Source of the DNA: Thelonectria olida
Lineage: Eukaryota; Ascomycota; Sordariomycetes; Hypocreales; Nectriaceae
Direction: 5' to 3'
Assembly: GCA_020736575.1 (NCBI GenBank)
Contig: JAGPYM010000061.1
Span: forward strand, 1 to 64,000
Length of the DNA stretch: 64,000 bases
Part shown: piece by piece, positions 44,241 to 56,607 of the stretch
Layout: each line of letters starts with the position of its first letter
Position numbering within the stretch: the stretch's first letter is position 1
Position numbers and translations under genes: made by a program
Notes under the pieces: generated by a model
The model's database searches: none
Told to the model about the DNA's origin: nothing
What the model saw: only the letters and a program-made list of their open reading frames with translations

Positions 44241-45785
44241 ATGGACACTTTGCATACCACTACCACTGAAGACGAAACAGCGTCGTGTCTCAAGGCCGAC
44301 CCTGGGTCCTCGGGACACACCTTGTCACCAACCGATCCAGATAGTCCCATGAACTGGTCATTTGCCAAGAAACTCTACGTATCAGCCGTCGCTTTTACCT
44401 TTGCATTTGTTGTGTAAGTAGCACCTCTTCCTCAGCACGACAAACATGGCCAACTTACACACATAGTGTCTACGGGACAACCACTTACACGGCCGCCATC
44501 ACTGCCATCCCAGACGCCTATGGTGTTTCAATGCGCACTGCTCTCCTCGGATTCACAATTCCTTTCTTCGGCGTTGCTTTCGCCCCGATCTACACCCCGC
44601 ACCTCTCCGAACGATATGGACGGCGGCCAGTCTACCTTGCCAGTCTCCCGCTCTTCAGTCTCTGTGTGGTCGTCATCAGTGTAGCCCCCAATATTTCAAC
44701 ATTGCTTGCCTTCCGCTTTCTCGCTGGGCTTTTCGGCGGCCCATGTCTCGTCCTGATCGAAGGGACTTTCGCCGACGTTTGGTCAGCTCACAAGACCGTG
44801 ACGTATTATTCCTTCCTGACCGTGGCATCATACTGGGGCGCGGCTTTCGGTACGATTTCCCCCAAAGAATTCTGTCAAGACAGCACTGACATATGCGGTT
44901 GCAGGCCCCATCATTGGCGGATTCGTTTTCTCAGCCAAAGGTCCAGCATGGTTGTCCTGGGTGACACTGTTCTTTGCTACAGTTGCGATGGCGTTCGGTT
45001 CTGCCATGCCCGAAACATACGGCCGAGAGATCTTGAGGACCCGGATCCGATATAACAAGAGCAACATCAAGCTGCCCTGTGCACAAAGCGGCGTCACCTT
45101 TTCTGAAATGGCCCGCATTACTGTCCTCACTCCCCTCAAGATGCTTGTCACCGAGCCTCTGGTCATCATGATCTCCCTTTATCTTGGACTCAACTTTGCC
45201 GTGGTATTCCAGTGGTTCATCTCTGTGCCGGCCGCATTGAACGCAGCGTACGGCTTCGACACCCAAAAGGCCGGGCTCGCTTTTCTTTCTGCTGTTGGCG
45301 GAACGGTACTGGCCTTGGTGTCATCTTGCTTGATTGAGGCTCTCGCTTCTACGCAAGGGAAAAACGGCATGGGTTCCATCGAGACTCGCCTCATTCCAGC
45401 CATGTTTGGGTCATTCTTGGCTGCCGGTTCTCTCTTCTGGATTGGCTTTACCGCTGACCCCAAGATTCACTATCTGGCTCCCATCTTTGGCACAGCTGTG
45501 TATGTCTGGGGCAATGCAATGGTTCTCATTTCATTCATCTCTTACCTCTTCGACGCTTACCCTCCCGCCGGCACGCTTTCGGCCCTTACTTCTGCAGCGT
45601 GTTTCCGCCTTGTTTGCGCCGGCATCGTACCCATCTTCATTCTCGACATGCTCAAGGATCTCAACGGCAAGTGGACCTTTAGCATTTTTGGTATCATCTC
45701 CGCCGTCATGGTCCTCTTTCCGTTCATTCTCTACAGGTTTGGCTCAACCTGGCGCATGAAGAGCGCGTACAGCCAAGCATCTTAG
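44241..45785 (+). CDS. Major facilitator superfamily transporter (DHA1-like)
   Basis: Three exons, 44241-44413, 44467-44849 and 44905-45785, with introns of 53 and 55 bp (GTAAGT and GTACGA donors). They join in frame to 478 residues. A hydrophilic N-terminus with DPDSPMNWSFAKKLY precedes 12 expected membrane helices. The loop between helices 2 and 3 carries the MFS motif ERYGRRPVYL, and GLFGGPCLVLIEGTFADVW resembles the antiporter-type motif. The central loop (about residues 225-260) is short and basic. DHA1 proteins are proton-coupled drug or metabolite exporters at the plasma membrane. The substrate cannot be told from sequence, and the neighbours (MULE, decayed genes) give no pathway. The gene looks intact. 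Confidence 0.9.
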
Positions 45786-47635
45786 TTCTTCGTTGATAAG
45801 TGTAGGTTATCGGATCAGTATGAGTTTGGGTTTTTCATCAAGCTTGTGTAGGTTGCATATTTGGTCACGTAGAGGGTTAAAAAGTCGCACAATCAATGGG
45901 CCTCCTGTTGAGATGTGAAGATCACATGCTCGATTCACAATGTCTTGTATTTAGTCTCGTCCGTTTCCCTCCGAATAGTTCTTCAATCAATCAGCCTTCT
46001 CATTCCTTTGACCATTCATTCACTACCTCCTAAGTGACGATTGATGCTCAAAACCTCGAGTGAATAGCACATTTTACCTACAAGACAGTATGCTTAGGGA
46101 TGTGTGAACTTTATGGTAAGTCAAAATTAATACATCAATGGTCGCATTATTTTACAGAAAACTTATGTTCTTCAATTTAGCCCTTCCGTCAGTTATTCTA
46201 TACTTCATTGCGGCAGCTCTCAGCTAGCTCTGGATGTAGACCTGACGGCGATGGTGAGAACCCATCGCCATTTGAACAACCAACCCGTGCCGCATCTCTC
46301 TTGTCGGCGATTTGGCAAGCCACACTCGAATCTGGTTAGACTAGGGCTGTTACTCCGAGAACGGTGGGTAGTCTCCCCTGTCCACTAGCCCTCGATCTGG
46401 TGCTTGGACAATCTTGGCATCCACGGGTATGAGATCCCCGTTTTGCCAAGAGAACAAACCGATTGCTATTCTTGATGCTTGCAACCCAAGAACACTGTCT
46501 TGTTTCTCAATGCTTGGCATTGATGTTGCCCCAGGTTGCAACGTCGAACCTTTGCCGGTAGAGGCCCTCCCGTCTTAGAGGCCGGCAGTTATCATATCCC
46601 TTATCTCCGACTACGGCATCTCAGTAGGGGACCAACCTCGGCACAAGGCTCCACATAACGTCGCTTCTCATCCTCGGGATTGGGTTTCGAGTTGGGAATG
46701 GCCTTCGCACGCTGACTGAATCTTTGCCACTGAGCCTGAGCCTCCCCATTTTCGCCGCCCAACGAACCAGCTTCTGGCCGAACTGCCTCTTTGGGCAAGA
46801 CAAGTGGTTAGACGAGAGCAGAGAGAAACAGTCCAGCTTCACCTTCCCCTCATCTTGTGGCAAAGCCTCGCAGACTCTGGTCAAGTAACTACCTCTTGTC
46901 GTCTCTGTTGAATAGCATCGGATTACCCGAAAACGCTTCTATTCGGTCGCTTGAGAAGCATGCATTATCCTTGACGTCCGTAATATGCACTAATTGCTTG
47001 GTCAAAGCCCTGGTGGCCATCATCTCATACTCACCTTCCACGTCAGGCAGTATGGACGAGGCAACGTACGATCAACTAAACGGCTCTTTGCTGAATATGA
47101 GAATGTTGGAAGTCCGGCATCTAATTTTAGCCAGCTAACCTCCCTAGACAACGGATTCCCATATCCTCCGACGGGAGATATAGGTCAACTAATGGCGAAT
47201 AATAGCGCAAGATCTTTTGACAAATCGCACCGTGGTTGAATCGGAGGGGGGCGACTATTGGGGTCTAGTCGTCGCCCAGCCAGTTCGCGATATCATCATT
47301 TAGTCAGCTTACACCAGTTACCTAAGCGCTTTGCCATCACACTACGAACTCTCTAGCCTCAAGTCTGCTGTTATGCTTAGCTCTATTCGGTAGGTTATAC
47401 TATTTCGTGAGAAAATGCTTCGACACAGCCGTATGGCGATAGGGAGGAAGTCATGAGTAAGGTTTGGAAGTAAGATGCTCACGCTTCACCGACGTAGAAA
47501 TCATGTCTGCGGCTCCTCATCTACGTCTATAAAGTCAATGAGATATCCTTCGGTCTGTACAAGAAGACTCTCAACATCATTCTTGAAAACAGATTCCCAA
47601 CTCACCTTGCATCTGACCATCATTGATCTTTCATT
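45786..47635. other. Long region without a recognisable gene
   Basis: Normal composition. Minus-strand frames at 46350-46541 and 46621-46884 and an adjacent fragment at about 46910-47060 look partly protein-like, but they are interrupted and I cannot assign them. No repeats, tRNA or TIRs seen. Confidence 0.35.
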
Positions 47636-48517
47636 ATGATTTTCCTCTGCACCCTGATCCTGTCCTTTGTGACAGCCGGCTTTTCCACCCCGATCGTTTT
47701 GAGATCGGACACTCCTCCGGAAAATGCTACCTTTATCTCGTGCGTTGAAGGGACTACGGATCCGATTTGTCAATTCATCCGCCCGCCATCCTCAGACGTC
47801 ATCATGGAAATCGTGCACCCCGACGGGAGCGTGGGAACCAAACGGAATCACTATACCCGTGAGCAGCTGAAGAAAATCCCCCATGAGAACAACGTGGTCA
47901 GCACCCAATACCGGCCCGGTCAGCTCTTCCACGATAAGCATTCCGAGTTTATCGGTAACCTCACCAAGCGAGAGTCGGCACCGCCGTTGTGCCGCACCGA
48001 GACCCAGAGGTGGTACGACCAGCATGACTGGTGATACTGGTACCAAGCGTGGCATCAAATTGGCAACTGCTTCTACTGTAACCAGTGCACTGAAGCCTTT
48101 GCCACAAGCTTTGCTGTCGCTCAAACCTGGACTGTTGGACTCAGTGCTGAGTTTGGTGAAGTAATCACTGCCAGCTTCGACTTCAGCTGGGGTGAGACGA
48201 GGACCTTGACTGATACCCGCACCTGCCAATGGAACAACGTTGAGTCGGGTTGTCATTCCATCTGGTATCAGCCCTTGATGTCTTATCACAACGGAAACGC
48301 AAACTACCAAAAGCATACCCACTGCACTTCTGGCCAGGGCAATCCCGCCAAGAACAATTATTACGACCACAACTGGGCTTCCGCCAATGTCAACCAGGCA
48401 GGCAACAACGGAGTTAACCAAGGAAATCTGGGGTGCAACAGCGGTTGCCAGGGGAATGACCACAGGCAATGTCAATACGGAAACAATGGCGGTGTTCTCT
48501 GGCCCAATGCTAACTAG
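47636..48517 (+). pseudogene. Secreted protein with Kex2-type propeptide, in-frame TGA
   Basis: One frame runs from ATG 47636 to TAG at about 48515, interrupted only by TGA at 48032-48034. The N-terminus MIFLCTLILSFVTAGFSTP is a signal peptide. Residues 20-112 form a pro-region with two cysteines and an Asn-Ala-Thr sequon, ending in LTKR (111-112), a typical Kex2 cleavage site. The mature part contains many cysteines and aromatic residues (CFYCNQC, SFDFSWGETRTLTDTRTC, CNSGCQGN) and Asn/Gly-rich repeats near the end. I do not recognise the family. The coding pattern clearly continues past the TGA (W-stop-YWYQAW). CGA to TGA or TGG to TGA would explain it; neither is the preferred RIP context. 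It is a pseudogene unless the stop is read through or is a sequence error. Confidence 0.65.
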
Positions 48518-48578
48518 ACGAGGCATCTATATGGTCACCCGGCCATCTGGGATTCTGGTCGCTTTTTGTACTCAACAA

Positions 48579-48920
48579 TTAGCTATTAGCTTTCTGATAG
48601 GCTAGCAGTCCCGTGAGAGGGATTGCAACATATAGATGCTCACACGTCCTAACACGAAGAGCAGGAGTATCTAAAATCTTCAGCTCTTCTAAGAAAACAC
48701 ACATCATCTCACTCGGTCCATTTTTCTCCATGGAAGGCTCAGTCATATCTGGGTGTAGCTCTGAGTCGTTCAGGTTGAGTGAAAGCTGGAAGTCGCCAAC
48801 TTCAGATAAGGGCGGATTCGCCGAGAAGCTGAAAATAACTGGAACTTGAGAATAGAGGCGACACAACTGCCACCAAAGGCGAACGCGCATTTCCTTTTCA
48901 AAGATTTTGAGGTCCGTAGT
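48579..48920 (-). pseudogene. Fungal zinc-cluster transcription factor, middle-domain fragment
   Basis: The reading TDLKIFEKEMRVRLWWQLC, then DFQLSLNLNDSELHPDMTEP and a later MMCVFL matches the fungal-specific transcription factor domain that follows Zn2Cys6 DNA-binding motifs. Typical sequence there is E-RRRLWWQL followed by LPLNINDSDL-P-MTE. The zinc cluster and the C-terminal half are missing. Upstream (to about 49040) a neighbouring frame shows further pieces, implying frameshifts. No functional regulator is expected. Confidence 0.6.
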
Positions 48921-49189
48921 TGGTGTGAAGGAGACTGGCCATCTTCAGCTTGTTTCTTGGCATACCATTGCCAGCTTTCCACGGTGTTCTCGAGAGAGAA
49001 AGCCTTTAGGCTCGAATGACTGATAGTGGGACAGCCTGGTACCAATCGACTCGGAGAGCTGTCATCCAGACATCCCGGGAGCGCTCATCGAACCATAATT
49101 TTGGTACCTGCGCCTCCCAGGTTTGGTTCCCAAACGTTTACTTTTATTTGGCACGAAAATCACATATCAATTGAACATCTTCCTCTGTC

Positions 49190-49295
49190 AAACAGGTTTA
49201 GCTGACAGCGTGGCCTCAAATCCCGCAACTTTCATCCTTGGCCGAGCTATCATAGGGTTTGACGTTGCGGACATATACTCTGGCAACGTTGATAT
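49190..49295 (+). pseudogene. MFS transporter fragment
   Basis: ADSVASNPATFILGRAIIGF, then DVADIYSGN, matches the conserved helix-4 region of 14-helix DHA2-type transporters (usually N-x-x-AFI-GRAI-G-G-AGI-SG). Only this short stretch is recognisable and no complete frame surrounds it. Confidence 0.45.
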
Positions 49296-50195
49296 CCTCA
49301 AACACCAGATACACATCATGTCCGACCTCGGTGGCGTGAAACCTCTGGGTTGCGCGCAGCATGATGGCGAGCAAGAAGCCGGTGGAAAAAGTTTGCGCAT
49401 GCAAGTACACCCACATGGCGGCCCAATGCCCTTCAACCTGAACTTTGTGGTGTTCAGATAGCCGTACTTGTGGATGAAGAAGCCCCAGGACCATCCTACA
49501 AGGTTCCACTCGATTTGAACCTCTCCTAAGTATACTGTCTTGCGACGTGACACTACAATCTCCTGAACGGGCTAAAGACGCTGAACATAGCCAAGTTTGA
49601 AGAATTCGAACATGTCATGGACTTTGTCCGAGTCAAGCTTTAGAGGCAGAGCATTGGTGGATATACCCTCCCTTGAAAGTGCCGCGTCGTTCTTGAGGGT
49701 GAGGAACGGCGCAGAGTCGTATAATCGCTCCCAACGCGTGCGCGACACGACATCGACTGGCTCTTGTCGCTCTTGCCCGCGTCGTACCGCACAGAGTTCG
49801 GTGACTTGGCCGCCGTGGGTCTTGTCCCTCCTGCTTCGAGAAGGAGCTCAGGCTGGCTCTGGGTCGCGGGGCGGCCGATGCCGACACGACCGCTGCACCG
49901 CCAGCTCGTCCTCGGTCCCGAGATCGCCGTCACGGAGCGTATGGACATGCATCTCGTCTATTCGTCACGGTTTGTTGATGCCGTTCTGGCAACGTCGATG
50001 ATTAGGGAGGTTCCCAGCCTAAACCAGTTGGCGGTTTGCAGTTGGCAGTGGTGGCGCTTAATGGACCACTGGGACACGTTCTTTTGTCAGCCGCACCATT
50101 CCCTCACGCGGCGCAGCTGACACCAATAAAGCTCCCCAGAGCTTCAAATGCATCTTGTGATGTACTGTAAAATTTAGAAAGATTTTGCTCCCTTT
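49296..50195. other. Mixed degenerate sequence, not identified
   Basis: Several short frames on both strands (for example minus 49216-49509 and plus 49764-50120) have protein-like stretches but no family that I can name, and no splice pattern joins them. Confidence 0.3.
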
Positions 50196-51560
50196 CTACT
50201 TCCTTGCACACAAGAGTTTGAAGCCTGGGGCAGAGTTGCTGCGGCCCAAAAATTCGTTGAGCCGGGCTGAGCGTGGGGCTGAGCGAGACTGAGATGTGGG
50301 CGGCCCACTTCTGCACAAATCCCAACTGTCCCAAATCTGGGGCAGAACCCCATGTTTCGGGTAACTGACACCTGACGGCGTTTTGGTATTAACTGTGAAC
50401 TTTGTGATATAGCCGAAGGGGGCCTGTAGAGCAATCAGTCTCTCCTTAAGAGGAGAGAGACCGTCGAGTTCTTTAGGGTAGCGATGCTTGCATCTGATAT
50501 CCATATTGTTGACCGAGCAGGCCTTTGGCAACTTCCCACGTTCGAAACTACCGCGGCACTCGAGACAAATATCGACTAGAGTGTCACCATCCGATGGGAG
50601 GCAGTTCTTGCATTTCTGAACAGCCGCCGTAGCCTGCACCAACGCGGGAGTCAAGTAATTTCTCCACTGGGCGGTAGTGAGCTTGGGTGGCGGGCATTTC
50701 CTGTAGCAAAATATGCAATGTGAAATGGATAGCGTGCTTTCGTCGGTAAAGGCCTCACTTGAAGGGCGAGGGGGACTTCTTTGCACCAGGATCTTGATAA
50801 CGATGCGTCCCTCTTAGCGTGAAAGCACGACTCTCGGTATTGTAGAAATTCATCGAGGGATTGCTACTGGAGTTGGACGGTCTCTCCAGCAGCCTAGGCC
50901 TTTTCCGGGAGCGGCTTGGCCCCGAGGGCGGTGGAGTCAGAAGGCCTTCTTGTTGTGTTCGATGGCGCTTGAGGGAAGGCGGTGTCTGCGGAGGACGGAA
51001 GGTCGGTTCGAGGGTCCTTGGCCATTGTAATTACCGGCTCGGTATCGCTGGCTCTCTGGCGGGCTTGGTTTTCAGCACGTTGCCGGTCCGGATCATTACG
51101 TGTGCGGATGATTTCTTTAAGAGGTACTCTGACCCCCCTAGTGCCGTCCTTCAGCTCATCCAATGTACGAGCGATCTCTTCAGGAAGTAATAAGATCTTT
51201 CCCTGTCGGACAGTGCCTTGCGTCCGATGAAGTGTTTCTTCCGCACGCTGGCGGTCTAGATTCTTCAATGTACGTGTCGCGCCCTCAAGGATAATGGTGA
51301 CCACAAGCCGGGAAGCAGAGGAGGAACCCGAGCACCCAAGACCCGGTTCTCCGAGGAAGTGCTGCATCGTCCTGATCTCGCGCCCCCACGACCACGGGCA
51401 TGAGTAGAATCTCCTCAGCTGGTAGTCCAAGCCTGCCGTCTCGTAGCTGCAACTCACGGCCTCTTGTGGACGCTCTCCTTGTCTCCGATAGGTAGTTTCT
51501 TCGGTATGCTGCCGATCTAGATCAGTAAATGACTTCCATCACCCAATTATAGCAAGTCTG
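50196..51560 (-). pseudogene. Helitron fragment: N-terminal part of the Rep/helicase ORF
   Basis: The minus-strand frame 50786-50196 contains a Cys-pair segment (CIFCYRKC), CLECRGSFERGKLPKACSVN and RYPKELDGLSPLKERLIAL, then APFGYITKFTV. This is the region (DUF6570-like) preceding the helitron helicase-like domain in fungal Helitrons. After SYPKHG the similarity is lost, so Rep and the Pif1-type helicase are absent. Upstream on the same strand (51457-50894, another frame) lie Arg/Gln/Glu-rich imperfect repeats of the type LDRQRAEETLHRTQG, which also occur in Helitron N-termini. At least one frame change separates the two parts. Confidence 0.65.
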
Positions 51561-53500
51561 CTATCTCGAACGATTATATATTGCTATTAGTTCCCATGTT
51601 CAGTTGACTTAGAGGAGAGTTGGCCAATGGAGTTACTTGGTGATGCGTTAAGTTCGTTTGCAGAAAAAAAACCATCCCTGCGCTGCTTCACTCTGCGTTT
51701 TTCACGGGCGTATCCCCCATTTCTCACCGAAGCTTGAATTACGCCCAGTGTAAGGGCTAGAATGCATGGATTTGGCATTTGCTCCCCGTGAGCCCCAAGC
51801 GTGAGCTAGGGGGCACCGAACCTTCCATATGCGTGATTTATTCAGTAAGCTATCACTTATACGGCCTTGCAATGGACCTTGAAGTTTTGCGCACACAGCG
51901 CGAAGCCCAACGCGCAGCCTCACGAATCGGTTTCTCCTGAGTCGGGGAGCCACATGATCGATTCTCTACGGCACAGTACAAGTGTCCATGCTTCGGTATA
52001 CCGGTATTCTTTGGTTGTTCTAGCCAAACAATCTATTAGGGCATACCAATGTGGCGCGGACCGGGGATGTCTTCCGATAAAAGAAGCTCCCCGTAGGACA
52101 ACTAAGCTTAATTACCGGTTAGAAAATCCCTAAGCCTTAAGGGGCCACGGCTCAGGATCCCGCCAAGGGCTCCACCGTAAGGTTTAGGGCTTGATCGCAA
52201 ACTTAACGCCCGAGGGTACTATAGAGCAAGGCTCGATAGAGTTATTCAGAAGGCATAGATGTGATTGTCTGCAATGCCCTACTATACCTGTCCTGCCTTA
52301 CATTTTAATAAAACTAATACAAATTGGCCCGTGTGTAAGTTTCTATTCCTAAGTTTATACTTCCTATTAAAATGCATATTTTCTATCTGTGTATGCATGT
52401 TAATAACTGCACGTTCGTGTAATAGAGTATATGTGGCCGGCCCACTAATGCAAGGGTGGACATCATAGCTATAGGCATCTAGGGTCAGTGGCGTGTGATA
52501 CGGCTAGTAGCTGCAGGAGGGATTAGAAGCTGAAGTGTTAAGAAATAAGATATTGCATCCAATGCTGGTTCATGCAAGCTGTGCCGCCTCTGAAAACCCC
52601 ACAGAGCTGTCTACGCTTGGTCTTGAAAGGAAAAGGAGTTGTCGCAGGCCAGGCATGATCTCAACCAGCCTCAGGAAACAACAGCACTTAGTAATCAACC
52701 TGTGTACTTCAAGTAAAATCTATGGGCTGGAGTACCCCGTGCTTTAGACAACAATCAATCAACACAATTGCTGCTGCTCATCATATTCACTTTAACCCTT
52801 TAAGCACGCTCGGTGCGACAATATGCAAGCCATAGCGCTTTGAAGAATGACCAGGCCGGTGAAGTATCCGGCTGCTGTCTGGGCGCATGGAACGTTCTCG
52901 ACCGCGAAAGGTAGACAGCCCTTGACTGGGTCCAGGTTCCCTATTTGCTTTTTCCTTATTTGTGGCTGATATTAGCGTCTTGGTAGGTAACAACTTTTGA
53001 AATGCACCTCCGTACTAATTGCAGCATACCACGATGGCTTGCCGGTGTAGTCTTACGCGAAGGTGGCCTGCCCTAGCTCAAAAGAGGAAGAGCTGACAAA
53101 ACGCCCATCAGCAGTCGAGACCATCGTTGCCTGTGTAAATGCCTCACCCTAGATGAACTGGTCGAATAGTGCAATGCAGGGGCCTTCTCAAAATATGGGC
53201 ATGTGCTGGCTGTGGCGTTTAATATTCCACTCCCACAAAGCTGGTAGCAGCATGTTGCAAAAGAACAGGAGGTGATACTTTAGATGCCTGATCTTTGCTC
53301 CTGCTCGGGCCTAAGTAATCCATGCAAGCTGCAAAGCCCATGAGAATGAAGGTCAAAAAGTTCTCCGCATGCCTTGCCCAGCTCAGCCGTCGAGGGAAAC
53401 TAATAGTTTCCATCCAATCCGGAAAGGAGGATCAAAAGTGGCGCATACAACTTGCTGGACTGCATAGGTTTCACTTCTCAAATTCAGGTGGCGTCTCTAC
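51561..53500. other. Intergenic region, nothing recognised
   Basis: Nearly 2 kb of normal composition with only short unsupported frames. No tRNA, repeat or TIR noted. Confidence 0.4.
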
Positions 53501-53523
53501 TTTCTTTTGTCTCTAACCTTCGT

Positions 53524-53617
53524 ATATGTATTTATTATCTGGATCCCTCCCTCCCTCCCTCGGCGTCCTTCGTTTCTGTATTTATTATCTGGATCCCTCC
53601 CTCCCTCAGCGTCCCTC
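53524..53617 (+). repeat. Tandem duplication of about 50 bp in the 5' leader of the GPI protein gene
   Basis: TGTATTTATTATCTGGATCC, then CTCCCTCCCTC occurs twice (starting at about 53527 and 53577), each followed by GCGTCC. It lies just upstream of the ATG at 53661, probably within the transcribed leader. Confidence 0.7.
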
Positions 53618-53660
53618 AACACAACAATCGACAATCGGCCATCATCAATATCAATTCAAG

Positions 53661-54431
53661 ATGAAATTTATCGCAGTTGGCGCGCTCTTTCTTCCTTTTG
53701 CGCTCGCCTACAACGGTTTCTTTGAGGGCGTGGACCCATTATGCGCTCCTTGTCTTAACGAGGCCATCGCCGATGGCCCTAGCAATACGCAGTCAAAGGA
53801 ATTTGCCAATTATCTTTGCATGGGTCAGGGCGCGTCTGCGGTAGCTCTCTGTATAACTGAATGCGGAATGTCGACCTCCGGTGACCCAGTTGAATCAGCA
53901 GAGGCGGAGGCCCGAATTTATATTATAACGGGTATAGTCGTCGACTATTGGTATGTATATGCCCTGATTAAAGTTTAGGAATAGTTCCTAATCTATTTGA
54001 ATAGTGTTCAGTACTATCCGGAAGAGACGTGTGCGGCTCTCGAGGGTACGGAGTTTGCCCAATTGCCACCATGTCCCGAGATTAGGAATGGTGGGGGAAA
54101 TGGTGAAAATGATTCGCCTAGTTCCGACTCGGAAGATTCTACCACTGAGGCTCCGGCTCCTGAGACCACTGAGGCTCCGGCCCCGGAGACCACCGAGGAT
54201 CCGGCCCCTGAGACCACTGAGACCACTGGCTCTGGCAACTCCCACGTCACCTACTCCGCTCCGGGCTCCGACAGCACCGGCTCTGGCCCTCAGCCTACCA
54301 GCTCGCCAGATTCTGGCTCGTCAGGTTCTGGCAGCTCACACACTTCGGCCGGAGGTATCCCAGCTGCTATGGGTGCTTTTGCTTCCTGGCAGATGTTAAC
54401 CGGACTGGTCATGTTGGCTGTAAATATCTAG
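53661..54431 (+). CDS. GPI-anchored secreted protein with eight cysteines and Thr/Pro/Glu repeats
   Basis: Two exons, 53661-53950 and 54005-54431, separated by a 54-bp intron (GTATGT...AATAG), giving 238 residues. MKFIAVGALFLPFALA is the signal peptide. The mature domain has eight cysteines (28, 31, 53, 64, 68, 97, 106, 120); Cys97 is made by the splice. The spacing resembles CFEM-like domains but does not fit the CFEM consensus. A Ser/Thr/Pro-rich stalk follows, with the repeat TEAPAPET (three near-identical units), then a Gly/Ser region. The C-terminus has small residues before a hydrophobic tail ending LVMLAVNI, as in GPI signals. It likely sits at the plasma membrane or cell wall. An upstream in-frame ATG at 53526 lies before the signal peptide and is not used here. 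Confidence 0.8.
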
Positions 54432-55949
54432 CTTTGAAGCTGTCTGCGGGAGGAATGGGACCTATCATCAGACGAAACACGCCTAATATAGCACGGTATT
54501 GAAACCCAGCTCGATAGATAAAGAAGTACTTACTATCAATGATTCCCCCGTCTCACGTCACAAACCTCCCATACCTATTATATAACCGTCAACCTCCCCT
54601 TCTCCTCCTTTAACCCACACCTCGCATTCTCTTTAACAATCCGATGGGCTCACGTGGAACGCTTCACCAATATCAGAGACCGTGTCCACCTAGAGGGCTT
54701 GTGAAAGAATCCCGTCTTTCGGTGGCATTTGATGCTTCCCAGTTCTTAGGTAGGAGATATAAGGCTTCTATCGTAATACTAGCGACTATTATCTAGGTCC
54801 TGAGTGTGAGCCTAGCTATGTGACTGTGATTTCATTTGTGAGACTGCCTCGGGAGAATGAATTATTTGAAGGCGAAGCAAAGTCTCAAATACACGCGTTT
54901 TGGGTGTGTTGATCAGGTACTGTAGGCAGCGTGAATATAGGTGTCCCTGTCCTCCTTGTCCTTATTTGTTGCTGAGGGGTATTTTGAAATGGCGCAGTAT
55001 GGAAGATAAGGTTCTGACAAGTGAGGTTGTGTTACGCGTTCACACCGTGATCTTATATGCAGCTGGCTCCATCAATTGACTGCCATAATCGCGGTCGGTG
55101 CCTGATCTTTTGCCCATTGGCGTAACGGAATGGCGGACCTTGACAGGATGGTGTACGAAGTACGAATAATCTCTCATCCTCTCATCTTATCATTAGATCC
55201 ACTTTGCCACCTCCGGAGGAGAGAGGACAAGCGACGGAAACGGGGTGGCTAGACTTGAAGGGATGAAGGAAGAGATAACCCGATCGAGAATATAAAGCTA
55301 TCGTGGTGCGCTCACTGGTCTCAGGCGAAGGGGTGTGACGTGATTCTGAGAGGCTCAACCAGACGCCGTCGAGGGTCGCAATCGACCGAGGAAATGAAGG
55401 ACCACGATGTTAGGTTGGCGTCCACTGGTTTAGTTGTACCGGTCCTCGGTCCTAGGATCTGTCTGCACATGAGTCTCTGCGCGTAAGTTGATACTGCTGA
55501 CGACCGTATGGGGGTGGCAGAGGAGGCTAGAAAGGCGATTCTTATATTAGAATAGTAGTAGGATCCTTCTTTCAAGACCGTGACATCAAGAGGCCTGAAA
55601 ACGGCCCCCTAATTGCTGACCCAGAATTGGCAACCTTCAAGGGGTTCACTATCTGTCAGCCTCAGATAGAGAGATTAGCCAATAAACAGTAGGAGCCAAT
55701 CGGCCCTCAATCTAGGACCACTCAACCACGATCAGCAACCACGATCAGCTGCTCGAATCGCGGTTTACAATCCAGGATTGGTCGCTTCCAGTCATGGCAC
55801 GAAATTCGGAACGGCCCGGAACCGCAACCTGAGCCAGAATCGCTCCGAACCCTCAAACGCATTGGGCCGTTCCGTCCACAGTACTCAAATACTCATAGCG
55901 TGGACGAGCGATACAGAAGTGGAGGAGGGCCAGGAAAGGCTCGACAAAT
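54432..55949. other. Intergenic region, nothing recognised
   Basis: About 1.5 kb of normal composition without supported ORFs. The right end merges into the LINE fragment. Confidence 0.4.
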
Positions 55950-56568
55950 ATATAGATATAGTACTGGAGTAGAAGGAGAAGCAATTCTGGACAGGAGTGT
56001 AAAAAAAGAGATGATGATTAACGAAACAGCCGACCGAGCAGCAAAGGAAGCCGCCGGCCACGGCCCGAACATGAGAGCGCCCGTGGAACCGCTACCAGAG
56101 CCGGACGCTCTCCAGATCCTCATGGCGACCACGAAATCCTTCATCCGCAGAACGATGAGAAGCGAGTGGGACACGTCCTGGGAAACACCCAAGCACGGCA
56201 GAGAGCTCTTCAAACTGGGAGTCCGGCTAGGCAAAGACTTGCTCACCACACACGCGGGTACACATAGAGCAATCAGCTCAGTGATCACTCAGATGCGCAC
56301 GGGCAAGATCAGCTTGCGCGTATACCTCCACGCCATCAACAAAGCTGAAACCCACAAATGCCAATGCGGCTACAGCCCGCAGACTACACGATACATCCTG
56401 CTCGAATGCAGAGACTGGACGGACGAACGACATCGAATGTGGGCGGGCAAACATCTATGCGTTGACATTAAGCGCATTCTCTGTAGCTCGTCAATAGCAG
56501 TACAAGCAGCAAAAATGATCTTGAGGATAGGACTCTTAAGGCAATTCCGGGCAGTTTCTTCCATGTGA
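55950..56568 (+). pseudogene. Tad-type LINE, 3' end of ORF2 (RNase H to C-terminus), 5' truncated
   Basis: The open frame reads [12 protein letters not shown] (the last RNase H motif), then the post-RNase H tail: TWE-like spacing, [35 protein letters not shown] and a closing basic segment. This QLRTGK...C-C-G...QT-H-LLEC pattern is typical of fungal Tad1-clade LINEs. Everything upstream, including the RT domain, is missing, as expected for 5' truncation during target-primed insertion. The stop is TGA at 56566-56568. Confidence 0.7.
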
Positions 56569-56607
56569 TGAACACTGACCGCGGTGTGTTCATTAGTGTA
56601 GGGGGTA

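Noticed and set aside
47792..48526. Minus-strand ORF of 244 codons
   Set aside because: It lies antisense to the secreted-protein frame, has no family resemblance, and arises from the codon usage of the sense gene.
53988..54250. Minus-strand Arg/Gly/Leu-rich repeat ORFs
   Set aside because: They are antisense to the TEAPAPET repeats of the GPI protein.
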